Source: Mactromeris polynyma
Lineage: Eukaryota; Mollusca; Bivalvia; Venerida; Mactridae
Reading direction: 5' to 3'
Length of the DNA: 64,000 bases
NCBI GenBank assembly: GCA_032209605.1
Contig: JASFXZ010000003.1
Coordinates: forward strand, 32,576,762 to 32,640,761
Every line of letters starts with the position of its first letter. Positions within the stretch are counted from its first letter, which is position 1. Shown here in pieces: positions 1-10,450 of the stretch. The notes below the pieces were generated by a model that was given only the letters and a program-made list of their open reading frames with translations, was not told the origin of the DNA and did not search any database. Position numbers and translations under genes: made by a program.

Positions 1-75
1 AGCCTCTTCAGTGCAACATCCTTTGAAAGATGAAGTTTGACTGTTGTTCAGGGGTTGTTGCACTACTCGTATGTT
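1..75. repeat. Pogo-like TIR remnant
   Basis: GTGCAACATCC and GGGGTTGTTGCAC match the CAGTGCAACCTCT...AGAGGTTGTTG theme seen again near 25750, 30615, 41090 and 55768. Short degraded copy cut by the window start. Confidence 0.35.
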
Positions 76-713
76 AAATTGCACTTTATTCAGAAAGAAG
101 TGACCTTGATAAATTATAAATGAATGCTTATATGTGTACGTCTACGTTAATCTGTTTGTATTTAAATCATAATAGTGACATTTTAGCTCCTTGTTTTTGC
201 CCGTTTCTATTCACAGTATGTGAATCTTCCGCAACCTTGTCTTTAGTACGATATCATATAGAAATAATATCGCGAATATATATCGATGGTGGGAAGAGTG
301 TCAGTGTAAACACCGACATACCTATTTATTTACCAGACGGTCAAGAATAGTCGTATTAATCAGTAAATCATTATCGGCGGAATATGAATATAATGTATGA
401 ATGACTGTCACATGTCCGTTCTACCAGAAAGTCAATTGTGCACGAAAAAAGGGGCGACGATTTCATCTAGCGAGTGTCCTTTTAATGCTGTCGAATGATA
501 CCACTCAAATGCACAAAGCAATGTAGAATGCATACATTACTAATATATATATATAACACTATTATTTTATGTTCTTTCATGCACTTTTGATGTTCATTGT
601 GTTCTTATTATGAATATATCTTATAAGCTTTTTGTAACAATTGAATATGTATGAAGTAAATCCATCATATCATGTATTAAATGTATCCAAAAGGAATGAG
701 GCCATGTAAAAAA
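76..713. other. Intergenic, no feature recognised
   Basis: AT-rich sequence. Short open frames show no family signature. (TA)n occurs near 543-556. Confidence 0.6.
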
Positions 714-940
714 TGAGAGATTCCTTAACGCATAAATTTGTAGGGAGATAACAGCATCGAGTGGACCCATATACAAGATATAAATATGGACACATAATAC
801 ACATGTATAATGAATTTCTACTGAGGGTATAGATGTAAATATAAATGAGAGGTTCCTTAACGCATTAATTTCAAGGGAGGTAATAGCATCGATTGGACCG
901 AACCCATATACAAGATATAAATATGAACACACACGTATAT
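714..940. repeat. Two-copy tandem duplication, ~130-bp offset
   Basis: GAGATTCCTTAACGCAT (about 717) recurs as GAGGTTCCTTAACGCAT (about 847). Both copies continue through a GGGAG(A/G)TAA motif, AGCATCGA.TGGACC and CCCATATACAAGATATAAAT. The copies differ by substitutions and a small indel, so the duplication is not recent. Confidence 0.75.
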
Positions 941-1408
941 ATATACATTGTTTATTTGTATAAGATAATACAATATGCACACAAGAAACTTTCAATAATA
1001 AAACTTTTGTAGTGCAACTTTATGTCCTATGCTACCAAAAGTACATATATTTTGGATTTTACTGGTCATTGTTTTTATTTTGATTCAGTTCCTTTTGTTT
1101 TATAATAAATTGTCTGGCATGATTTCATGCCAGGCCTATCCAACTTACACTGTGTTGGTTGTCCTTTTGTTTCATGACATAGATAAAACTACAGAGGCGG
1201 AGAGGCGCAAATATAAACAAATATTACCAACAAAGTGCGATAACTAAAGACATTTGTATACAAATGATAGCAATCCTTTCAACGTTCTTAAAGTTCTTTT
1301 TAGTCAATAATAGTACTTGTCAGATCAGACCACCTTCAATTAAGTTTGCATTTTGTTGACAGAAAGTATTATCTTACACACATAGTTTTACTGTCTTCAC
1401 TGCTTTCA

Positions 1409-1414
1409 TTTATT
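1409..1414 (-). terminator. AATAAA polyadenylation signal of the glutaminase locus
   Basis: AATAAA on the minus strand about 47 nt beyond the glutaminase stop codon. The cleavage site itself cannot be seen. Confidence 0.6.
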
Positions 1415-1460
1415 TACACTCTGTAATGACCGTTATGCAACGACTTAATGCAATCATTTT

Positions 1461-1602
1461 TCAGTCTGTTTTCTTCATACATTGACCGACGTCTTCTGCT
1501 GGCTTAGATATATCCGGATTGATTTTCATTAATTCCAACAAGATGTCTGCCATCAATAAATGCTTAAAGCGCATGGGATCATCGTAGGCTGTAAATCCCC
1601 AT
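1461..1602 (-). pseudogene. GLS: Glutaminase last coding exon
   Basis: The first base completes AG|A (Arg); then WGFTAYDDPMRFKHLLMADI, LLELMKINPD and a short polar tail end in TGA (1461-1463). This matches the KDRWNNTPMDEALHFGH position of vertebrate GLS. The acceptor is TTGTTACAG. The C-terminus is shorter than the human isoforms, as expected for a divergent animal lineage. Confidence 0.88.
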
Positions 1603-3219
1603 CTGTAACAATAATATAACAATGTTATACATAGAACCGAATGTGTATGCCCGCTGAATCGTTAACATGTTTTTGTTATAAATATCCGTCTTTTTTATTT
1701 TGAAATATTGAAGTGTCAAATTTATGTTAGGACCAGGAATTGCATAACCAACTATTTAAGGAGATCTGTTATATAAAATTCGCAAAACTCATCACAGTTG
1801 TAACTTTGATAAGTTGTTTGTTACACTGACTAATAAGTTCATAAGGAATGGTGATAATCCTGACATAATAAGAACTACTGCCGATTGGTAGATTTTCGCA
1901 CCTGTTTTGAATGCACGCCGGGTGCAAATGTTTTAAGACTAAATGAAATTATATCTGTAAATCATACGTGATAAGGCAGAATGTAACAGATGATGACTTT
2001 AAAAATTATGTTCGGGACTTTGTAGGCATTGACCATTGTTCTGGAACTAACATAATATGTTCCATGTAGTATCTTAAAACCTTGTTACCCAGCCCCTGTT
2101 GGGATTGTTTTGCGCTGTGGTATCTATTATGTTTTAGGTGTAAGTTTGTGTTTGTCCTTGCTTCATTTTGTTGTATGTCGAAGGATTAGATGGGTTGACC
2201 ATTTTGAGTTCTTATTAATCTGCTATCCTCTTCTCTATGCATTACGTACATATCATTGAGGCATATATATATCCGTTTTCTTTATTATGACATCATTTGG
2301 CAATAACAACGAAACTGTTCTTTCTATAGTGCTGTTTTATATCACAACTTAATCAGTTGTATTTTGTTTTGGTTTTCTCAATATAATTATATATCATTTT
2401 TTTTCTATTTGTCTTTATTTTAAATAACCTTTCCCTTTTTCCAGGAATTTTAGATTATGTCTAATTATTAACTACGTATTCCAGTTGACTTAACATTAGA
2501 CTATTGATTTAATACTTTATGGATATTTTGCATTTTGATGTAAATAATTCAGTTACTGAGAGCAAGTTCAGTATAAGGCTGATTGTTTCTTCGTGCTGGA
2601 TTATACACAGTGTGTCTGTTGTTATGTACGTAATGGTTAATTGCTTTTAATGTTAAGTTACTGCCTACTTAGTCAATTTATGTGCAAGTGTTGGAAATCA
2701 AGGACCATAGAGCGATTCAGTGTGAAATTGGCTATCTGTTAAATGGATTTAAACCCCCAGTATTTTACTGCCAGCTCCTAGGCTGTAAATCACTGCATGG
2801 TTATTATTTCTTTTTGTGTTTATATGTAAATTAAATTTCCCTTTCCTCATGTGCATTTTTTTCATTCCCCCCCCCCCTTCGGCCTACTGTTGCCAGCAGT
2901 CTTTACTTGTTCTGTGATGCATTCCATTCATTACCCCCGCCCCCTTCGTGTCCTCATTAATCTCCTTAGTTGTCCTTTATAGTCGGCCAGACCATTCCTT
3001 GCGCCCCTGTTTACCATGCATATTCTCCAATATACCTCCTCAAATGCCTGATGTGTTATGGACTTGTTTTCTCTGATGTCTGTGTAGGGAGGCATTGTCT
3101 TATGTATGTGGCGTTTCATGTAGCAACTTATATTCTCATTTATATTCATTGCCTTTTAAGCACACAAAGGACAATTACAAAATAAATGGAAAATTGATAA
3201 TTTGCCAAACACAATGTAC
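1603..3219 (-). other. Glutaminase last intron
   Basis: T-rich on the plus strand, with a run of C at about 2868-2878 and a dispersed repeat at its right end. No other exon was recognised. Confidence 0.6.
2935..3165. repeat. Dispersed repeat, copy 1 (second copy at 30410-30620)
   Basis: CTTAGTTGTCC, GTCGGCCAG, CATTCCTTGCGCCCCTGTT, CACCTCCTCAAATG-like and GGCATTGTCTTATGTAT segments occur in the same order in both places. Related sequence may extend left to about 2060, which reads like a retroelement 3' UTR, but the class cannot be named from sequence alone. Confidence 0.7.
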
Positions 3220-3360
3220 CTGTCTTTTAAATGTGAGTTGACGCAACACTTCTCGAGAAGAAATTGAACAATGTGCTCATGTCCCTCTGCGGCAGCAAGA
3301 TGTAAGGCTGTTCTCCCATCGTAATCTGCCATTGTCATATCCAATCCTAGTAAAGCGTAC
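3220..3360 (-). pseudogene. GLS: Glutaminase exon d (ankyrin repeat)
   Basis: Starts after GAAACAG with the G that completes the split Arg codon (AG|G), then YALLGLDMTMADYDGRTALH, LAAAEGHEHIVQFLLEKCCV and NSHLKD, ending in AG before GTACAT. The pattern DYD.RTALH.AAAEGH is diagnostic of the glutaminase ankyrin region. No lesions. Confidence 0.93.
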
Positions 3361-3641
3361 CTGTTTCACAATTATATGTTAGGGTATCAAATGTTAAGAA
3401 ATCGTAATTGCTTCTTACAAATATACTTCGACTTATCACTAAATGATTTGGATATGGTCTATGCAAAAAACAAAGTGCCATCTATTAGTGCGTCAAAATT
3501 GAGCAAGACAGATTGGTTCGATATTGAGTTGAACAAAGAGCACTAAAGTCTTGTGATTTCTATCGGGATCGGTTCAACTTGCCACGCATGATAGTGCAAT
3601 TCATGACATATATAACAATATGCGTTTACTTACCAGATATA

Positions 3642-3901
3642 CACTCAGCAAAATTTCTAATTGGTCACTTGGATTTCATTGATATTATTTAACAGTGAAT
3701 GAAAATTCAACAATGCACACACCATCACATAAATAATTTCTTCGTAACACTGTTCAGAATACATTAATCCATATTGATTCTCACATAAATTTTACGACAG
3801 ATCAACACTTATAACTCTAAAATTAAAAGTCATTAAACGGATACATATGGTATGGTCTCTTCAATAAATATGAAGTGACCAATTAGAAATTTTGCTGAGT
3901 G
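3642..3901. mobile_element. Tc1/mariner-type MITE with perfect 29-bp TIRs
   Basis: Both ends start CACTCAGCAAAATTTCTAAT and continue identically inward for 29 nt, in inverted orientation. A TA dinucleotide flanks each end (3640-3641 and 3902-3903), the Tc1/mariner target duplication. At 260 bp with no open frame it is non-autonomous. It sits in the intron between glutaminase exons c and d. Confidence 0.88.
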
Positions 3902-4640
3902 TATTGAACTCATTTTCAGCATTAATATCATTCATACATTAAAATAACTAAGTCGAAATATCATTAGCATACAATCGAATCTACTATTACAAATTTTAAA
4001 TGATATTTGACTGATACAGGCATCGTTCGTTACCAAACATTCATTTTGAAATTAAATAATTCAAAATGGAATTAAACTGAACTATGTTTGTCATGGAACC
4101 CAAATTGAACATTATAATATATGCTGTCTGAAACCAGTATCCAAAATTAAGAACGTTTTTAGAAAAGATGTACGACTGACTCTCCACAGAATATGTCACG
4201 GTATGTTATAACAATATGTCCACCAGGGTTGAGGCTTGAATTTGAACATTCAAATATCTTAAACCAATGATCATATGTTTTAGAAATGTTCCTTAAATGA
4301 TTCTAAAACAAAGATATTTAAAAATGGAATTACTCGGTTTGTTAAAGAAGTTCGGTTTGTATAAAAGAATTATCACATAAGGATGTAATACGTTTTGAAT
4401 GAACCTTATTCAAAACTTAAAAATAACAATCAGATATGAAGAAATGATCTGTCAGAAAGTGTCAATGTTTACCCATTAGTATGTTTATCTTTAAACTGGC
4501 AAAACTATTGGGAAAACCTTTCAATAGTACTCATCATTTATTTACATAGAATAGTGTATGTAAGACATGATCTGTTGTTGATATTCACTATCCTACTTCT
4601 ATTTAGTGTTCTGACCCTTCTCCATTGATGTAAACCGTAC

Positions 4641-4795
4641 CTTCGCATAGCAGTAACGTCACCATTTTACGCACTTAACAACAAACTGACCACATCCTTT
4701 GCCTTGGATTCCACAGCTCGACCTCTGGGATCATACTTAGTACTTGTATGTTTGAGGTTGTCGTAGTTGTGGAAATTGAAGTGAGCTTCCATTTC
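4641..4795 (-). pseudogene. GLS: Glutaminase exon c with in-frame TAA
   Basis: Begins after CTGTAG with EMEAHFNFHNYDNLKH and continues KYDPRGRAVESKAKDVVSLLLSA, then TAA (4667-4669), then NGDVTAMR and AG|GTACGG. The human counterpart has LLFAAYTGDVSALRR, so one sense codon has become a stop while the flanking residues and the phase-2 donor are kept. An alternative donor just before the stop (GC|GTAAAA) would skip the TAA but lose the conserved GDVTAMR segment. Confidence 0.88.
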
Positions 4796-5202
4796 CTACA
4801 GAAGTATACCATCAGTGAACATAAACCTTGCTTGATTTCAGCTATGTATGATGTCATTGTAATGAAAGTAGCGTAAAACAACTAGAGTTATCTATTACGA
4901 CTTGAGAATAAATAGTTTCTTATCTATTGGTGTCTCAAACATGTAGACGTATATTGATTAAAGCTTTAGAATGAAAAAATATGGTAGACTAAAATACCAG
5001 CATTAAAAGGAATCAACATTTCACATAAGAACTATAGTGTCCATACGAAATGAGACGTGTGTATTGTAATAATTATATGTATCTGTGATATGCATGTACA
5101 AGACAAAATTGACGTTCAGTGAACCTATATGTCTTGCTCTCTGTGTTGCATATATGAATAGTCTTTAATAGTATAATATAATGTATCGGAAAGTTGACGC
5201 AC

Positions 5203-5332
5203 CTCACAAAACTGGATACCACGACTACTGTTGCCCCACTGATCAAGTGGAGGTGACCATGTAAATATACCCATTACGTTTGGTATGACCTGCAATACCC
5301 CACCAGCTACACCTGACTGCTGGAAGTCCAAC
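5203..5332 (-). pseudogene. GLS: Glutaminase exon b, 2-nt deletion after VGLPA
   Basis: Follows exon a in phase 0. The first codons give VGLPA (5332-5318); then a single G (5317) precedes TCAGGTGTAGCTGG, which encodes SGVAGG in another frame. Vertebrate glutaminases have one residue (Lys) between Ala and Ser, so two bases are missing. Restoring them would make 132 nt = 44 codons, ending FCE before GTGCGT, in phase with the next exon. The rest (VLQVIPNVMGIFTWSPPLD, GIQFCE) is well conserved. No alternative AG or GT nearby repairs the frame. Confidence 0.9.
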
Positions 5333-5705
5333 CTGTACATAATTATGGTATATACATGTACTTAAGTGACTTTACTCAGAAAGGAAATATGATTAAATTT
5401 CCGTTACGAATGCAGCTTTATATCACAATTTCACTATACATGTACACTGATATGTGTTATTTGCTTGATGGTGAGTCATGTACATATGTCGGTGTATATG
5501 GAATCGTCTAGAGGCCGTCTCATGTCGACCTTCTTCGAGTAGAGTCACCACAATGTGTACAATAAAATGGGGCATCGCAGCATTCGTCACAACAGGATGT
5601 CGCAATGTTCAAATATGTACGATACACAGAGGACAATATGGAAGCCGCATCGATTGGTTTTGAGTGGAAATATTAAGTCATAGTTAGATAAATTGTACAC
5701 AATAC

Positions 5706-5882
5706 CTTGAATCCAAACTGTCCCGAATAATCGTACATTCCACATGAGTGTAGTAATGACAATGTATTTGTTACAGCCTCAGAGTCCAGTGCACGTTCCC
5801 CAGTTGTTGGACAAATTCCTCCATTTGCAAAAGTAGCGGCAATCACTGCCCCGGACTGTGCTGTTACTTCGATTGAACACAG
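5706..5882 (-). pseudogene. GLS: Glutaminase exon a (catalytic domain, intact)
   Basis: 59 codons in phase 0, entered after ..TGTCAG and leaving at AAG|GTATTG. It reads [17 protein letters not shown], then [31 protein letters not shown] and YSGQFGFK, which matches the core of the glutaminase fold around the conserved Tyr of MYD(F/Y)SGQF. No stop or frameshift occurs here. The exon expected upstream (ending DFYFQ in vertebrate GLS) was not located. Confidence 0.93.
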
Positions 5883-6372
5883 CTGACATGTAGAAATGGG
5901 TAACTAATGATTTTCACGAAATAATCGTTTTGCAGCAGCATTTGGTTTTAAAGCGTTTTTATCTTGTTTTATTGAAATACCTCCGCATGCATAAATAACT
6001 TTTCGGTAGACTGAAGAAATGAGGCGTAAGATTGCAATCATTCTATAGATTACTTTGAGAAATAATACCTTATAAACGAACATGTAATATCGCTGATACA
6101 TAAGTACCACTGAATAAAAGGTGAACAAAGTTTCCGTAATCCGAGAAACTTTCTGGTACATTGTACATTAAAACGAAACGATTGTTAGAGTTATTACCTG
6201 TTATAAAATCAAACTCGTGTTAAATTAATTTCTGCGTTATTTACAAGCTGTACACAATATAGAATATTTCCGCTCAAACAATTGTAAATATTGATACATA
6301 ATGAACTACGATGTTAATGCTTTTCTTCCGAGATAACACATATAGTTAACCGCTATTCTGTTATTAGGAAAC
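5883..6372. other. Sequence upstream of the identified glutaminase exons
   Basis: Should be intronic if the 5' exons lie farther right. Nothing recognisable. Confidence 0.5.
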
Positions 6373-7014
6373 AGACTTATATACGGTTGATCTGGGTCGT
6401 ACATCGTAGCACGAGTACTGAAAAACTTAAATATGGTTGATCTGAGTCGTACATAGTAGCGCGACCACTGAAAATAAAATAAAAAATGGTTGATCTCGGT
6501 CGTACATCGTAGCTAGACCATCGAAAATATGATGAAGAATGGCTGATCTGGGTCGTACATCGTAGCGCGACCACAGAAAAAGACTTAAATACGGTTGATC
6601 TGGGTCGTACATCGTAGCACGAGTACTGAGACTAAAATATGGCTGAGCTAGGTCGTACATCGTAGCACGACCACTATAAAAAAACATTAATATGTTTGAT
6701 CAGGGTCGTACATCGTAGCGCGAAAAACTGAAGAAAAAAAATAAATATGGCTGATCTTGGTCGTACATCGTTGCTAGACCATCGAAAATATGATGAAACA
6801 TGGCTGATCCGGGTCGTACATCGTAGCGCGATCACAGAAAAAGACTTATATACGGTTGATCTGGGTCGTACTTCGTAGCACGAGTACTGAAAAAATTAAA
6901 TATGGTTGATCTGGGTCGTACATCGTAGCGCGACCACTGAGAATAACAAAATACGGTTGATCTGGATCGTACATCGTAGCGCGACCACTGAAAAAAACTT
7001 AAATATGTTTGATA
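6373..7014. repeat. ~52-bp tandem array, about 12 units
   Basis: Each unit carries GGTTGATCTGGGTCGTACAT then CGTAGCGCGACCACTGAAAA and an A-rich linker. GGTCG...CGACC inside each unit can pair as a short hairpin. Units vary (GGTTGATC or GGCTGATC; CGACCACTG or CGAGTACTG; CTAGACCATCG). Confidence 0.9.
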
Positions 7015-7460
7015 ATTGTTTTGCTTAGGTTATGTCAGTTTCTTGAGACCTCGCAGTCTTTTACAGGTTGTACCTGAATTGGTATGTTCTGGATATACAC
7101 GCACACGTACCATGTTTCATTTATATTGCAAAAACTACAGGTATCATTCGAAGCTTGAATGTCCGTCCGTCTGTTTATCTGTACTATATGCATTGTAATT
7201 CTAACGTAAGTATATACCAAACGGGCTCGCGTTTGTGGAATTATGGTCATGTTTTATGTCATTACTGATGTTTAACAATATATCTGTGAGAATCTACTTT
7301 CAAATTTGCAACCACGATACCAATTAACCCTAAATACTCGATCGAAAACTTGTGCCAATCGGTAGTAACCAGATTGGTCGACACGATCATCTTTGTACTG
7401 TGTTAATTGTAAATAAGTTTTGATATCTTTGTGGTCCTCAAACATGACTTTATTTTGTTA
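7015..7460. other. Intergenic, no feature recognised
   Basis: AT-rich; no coding, RNA or repeat signature seen. Confidence 0.5.
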
Positions 7461-7535
7461 TTTCACTAAAATGTGATATTTCACTTAAATGTGAAATTTC
7501 ACTTAAATGTGAAATTTCACTTAAATATGAAATTC
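7461..7535. repeat. 18-bp tandem repeat with a palindromic core
   Basis: About four units of AAATGTGAAATTTCACTT. The core GTGAAATTTCAC is a perfect 12-bp palindrome. Confidence 0.85.
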
Positions 7536-8483
7536 CTATATTGCGTACACAACACATGTTGTCAACAAATACCAAGTTTAAAGTTAACCAATACTGGCGC
7601 GTTAAGTATAGGTTATTGCTCATATATTGGAATTATAAGCAAATTAAGTACAAGGAAGCGTCAGCGACTACAGCACTTATTTTGTTTATAATTCTAATAT
7701 GTGAGTTATAACCGGCTTATAGTTTACAGTCATATTTATCACTTACCAGATTTACTTAATGAAAACACTTAATAGATATTGTGCGAAATGCCATAATAAA
7801 TGGAAAAAATAATTTGAAAAATGCTGGATGCTTATTGGATGTAAGACACAGGAAGAGGCGGAGTGAACTATAAGTAAATGAAAGTGTACAAACGCAGTTG
7901 GAAATGCACACATTAGTGAACAACTCCATGTTGGTTGTTTGAACAAAAAAACTATCACCAAATGCAGTAACTACATTTAGGATGGTTGAATCAATACGTA
8001 TAATACACTCCCTACGCCCCAAGCTTGGTGTAAATATATTGTCTTGGGTACTGTTTAACTAACGTACTTACGCTTGCGTAAATCAAAGATTTTCGTAAGT
8101 TTTTGCGTACGTACAAAATTTCTACGTAAATGCGTTTCACTAATATTTGCGTACGTAGGTATTTGCGTAAGTTAGAACGTAAAGTTACGTTAGAAATTAC
8201 CGACCGTAAATCTCTACGTTTTGCGTAAAAATGGCCGACCGTATGAACGCTCGAAGAGCTGGACATTTCAGAGAAATACCTGACATGTTAGACAGTTCGT
8301 GAACTTATAGAAAAGTACAGATTATCACGATATCTGATTGGCGTAGTTTATGATTTGATAGTTAATGATATTAAGCCTCGTACAGATAGGAGCCACCCTA
8401 TCTCAGCGATGACGAAGGTAAGTAACGCTAAATTGTACAGTTTACGTATTACTAGCATCACATGTTTTTTACACGATAAGCTC

Positions 8484-9399
8484 TGTAGTGCCACATATAG
8501 TCCGTGCCGCATATAGTTCGTGCACGAGCTACATGCGGCGAAGAACGCCGCATTAAGCTCGCTTCTCTTAAAAGTGTTTTTGAAATGTGTATTTGAATAA
8601 GAAAACAATATCAAAAAAGTTAATTTTGAAAAGGAGATAAACTGACTTATGTATCAATGTTTCTAAACCACTGTCAGTCGAAATAGTTATGACCCATTTA
8701 TATACAAATGCATTATAGTGGGCATATACGATGCTTTGTCAGCGCTTCGCCTTCTGCGTATATGACCAACTTGTGGATTTTAAAGAAACCTCACAGAAAT
8801 AATAAGTTTAAACACATTTGTAAACATTTCTATCAGTTGCGACAAAAGCATGTAAATTGCTAACGCACATTGGTGTTATCTGTTAAGATAATAATGATGA
8901 TTTATCACGAATCCCCGTCTAGCGCAGCCGGTATCGCAGTAAAATTCCAGTCCGAAGATCGCGAGTTTGATCCCGGGTCCGACCGTCTACGGCTGTGGCG
9001 ATGCGATCAAATAATATGTTAATGATTGCTCACTTTTATCTGCTCGAAACTTTTAGTAGAATTTTAATCAAGCAACATTAAACCAAACTGTTTATTTCAT
9101 TTTAGCATATTTTATTCTGTTATTTTATTAAACATACCCCAAACTGGTCATTAAGATTTGTCCACTGTCTGATGTGGGAAATATATTTCAGGTGACACAC
9201 AGTTATTTTCTTTTTTAATGTGTATATGGCAGTTTGAGGAAACATGTATTCTTTAAATTAGAACAGATGATGATGATGACGTTCATTAGGACAAGACATA
9301 AATTAAAACAGCTATATGCGGCATGACCATGCCTTTTCGCCGCATATAGTTCGCCTCGTATGCGAACTATATGCGGCACGGCCTATATGTGGCACTACA
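8484..9399. mobile_element. Inner TIR element with hairpin-forming ends
   Basis: The ends read TGTAGTGCCACATATAG then (T/G)CCGTGCCGCATATAGTTCG in inverted orientation. Each TIR itself contains an inverted repeat (GCCGCATATAGTTCG...CGAACTATATGCGGC at the right end; more decayed at the left). AAGCTC and AAGCTT flank the two sides as a possible 6-bp duplication. A SINE lies inside. No open frame. Confidence 0.7.
8912..9088 (+). repeat. tRNA-derived SINE (family C)
   Basis: A-box-like TAGCGCAGCCGGTATCGC and B-box-like GAGTTTGATCCCGGG mark a tRNA-type Pol III head. A unique body follows and the copy ends near ACATTAAACC. The cloverleaf is disrupted, so it is not a functional tRNA. Confidence 0.6.
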
Positions 9400-9746
9400 A
9401 AGCTTCCTTGTATTATTACGTCACAACTCAATCCCACGATGCATTAAATACAACTCAATGAGTACTTCCAGAGAATATGAAAACAGACGATGAGTCTGAA
9501 AATATTCGTTACATTTATCAGGATGTCAGGCTAATTTATGTTTGTTACAACAGTGAATCAACCATTTGAAGGTAAAATGTGAACTAATCTGGACAGGGTT
9601 GGAATTAGTGATAATAAAGTATACCACGATAAGTTGAGAGTGACGTCATGCAATGTTTACATGGTTTGACTACCTTTATTGATAAAAATAGGTAAATCAA
9701 ATAACAAGCACCCTATTTATTGTGATATTGATTTCATTAAACTAAC

Positions 9747-9830
9747 AGCCGTGATAGCTCAGATTGTAGCTGGTCCGCGCCTTACAATGCAATTTTTAGT
9801 TTTGGGTCTGAGTTCGAGACCATCGGGGGG
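9747..9830 (+). repeat. tRNA-like SINE head
   Basis: GTGATAGCTCAGATTGTAGC (A box) and GGGTCTGAGTTCGAGACCAT (B box), spaced as in tRNA, with unpaired arms. The body is not delimited. Confidence 0.5.
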
Positions 9831-10187
9831 TAGTTGTTTTCTTTTCATAACAATATTATATATTTCGTTGGTCATCTACAGTTGTACTTACACGTCTTAT
9901 ACAAATTAATGTTCGCTCGAATATCATTAATTAAAAACATTGTGTAACATGTGTATTCACTAAGTTATTCACTAAGTAGAATATGGAACAAAGTTGATAT
10001 GGCTACTTGAACGTAAGGGGTTCAAATGAACATTTTAGCGACGACGCTATAGCCATCATTAAACAAGTTTGGTTTAACGACAAAACAATTAGACGATAAC
10101 AAAAAAACAAACAAAAAAACAGGCAAAAACAAGCACTGAGTAAGGGATAAAAAATCATATTGTCCATAAAAATAGGAGACTGAAATG

Positions 10188-10258
10188 TGTCTCGAACTCA
10201 CAACCTATCTATTGGTCGAAGTTACTAGACGAACGCGCTACCAATTGAGCTATTACTA
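10188..10258 (-). repeat. tRNA-like SINE head
   Basis: On the minus strand: AATAGCTCAATTGGTAGCGC (A box) and GGTTGTGAGTTCGAGAC (B box). Similar to the head at 9747 but inverted. No tRNA cloverleaf. Confidence 0.5.
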
Positions 10259-10450
10259 CTGTATACTTTCAGCGATATTTCATCAAAATTTATACCTCTG
10301 ATTGAAGAGTTACGAACACATTTCACGTAAGTGTAAAAAAACTTACGCAGTTTTAGTAAAACGGACTTAAGTTTTGCGTAAGGTTTGCGTAAATTGATAA
10401 TTTACGCAAAAACTTACGCAAAACGTAAGAATGTTAGTAAAACAGTACCC

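Larger units (their letters stand above)
1461..5882 (-). pseudogene. GLS: Glutaminase (kidney-type, GLS-like), 3' five exons, with a frameshift and an in-frame stop
   Basis: Glutaminase hydrolyses glutamine to glutamate and ammonia, normally in mitochondria. Five exons read in order on the minus strand: 5882-5706, 5332-5203, 4795-4641, 3360-3220 and 1602-1461. Together they give the family's C-terminal half: [62 protein letters not shown], then ankyrin repeats (DYDGRTALHLAAAEGHEHIV) ending at a TGA. Every junction has AG/GT ends and the phases match (0, 0, 2, 2). Two lesions break it: the second exon is 130 nt where 132 would keep frame (VGLPA, then SGVAGG two bases out near 5317), and TAA stands at 4667-4669 just before NGDVTAMRR. 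Upstream exons (beta-lactamase-like N-terminal part, transit peptide) were not found to the right. Introns remain, so it is not a retrocopy. It may be a recent duplicate pseudogene, a null allele or assembly error. Identity as glutaminase is near certain; broken status is likely. Confidence 0.9.
8046..10450. mobile_element. 2.4-kb TIR element (GGGTACTG ends) containing nested elements
   Basis: Left end GGGTACTGTTTAACTAACG; the right end read inversely is GGGTACTGTTTTACTAACA. Both then enter arrays of TTACG/TTGCGTAAGT, so the TIRs are long (about 190 bp left, about 125 bp right) and internally repetitive. No transposase frame is visible; the interior is filled by an inner TIR element (8484-9399) and SINE heads. 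No clear target-site duplication was found, so superfamily is left open. Confidence 0.75.

Noticed and set aside
4675..4881. 68-codon minus-strand frame
   Set aside because: Wrong frame over glutaminase exon c.
9747..10258. Two further tRNA-like stretches
   Set aside because: Box sequences only; no cloverleaf.
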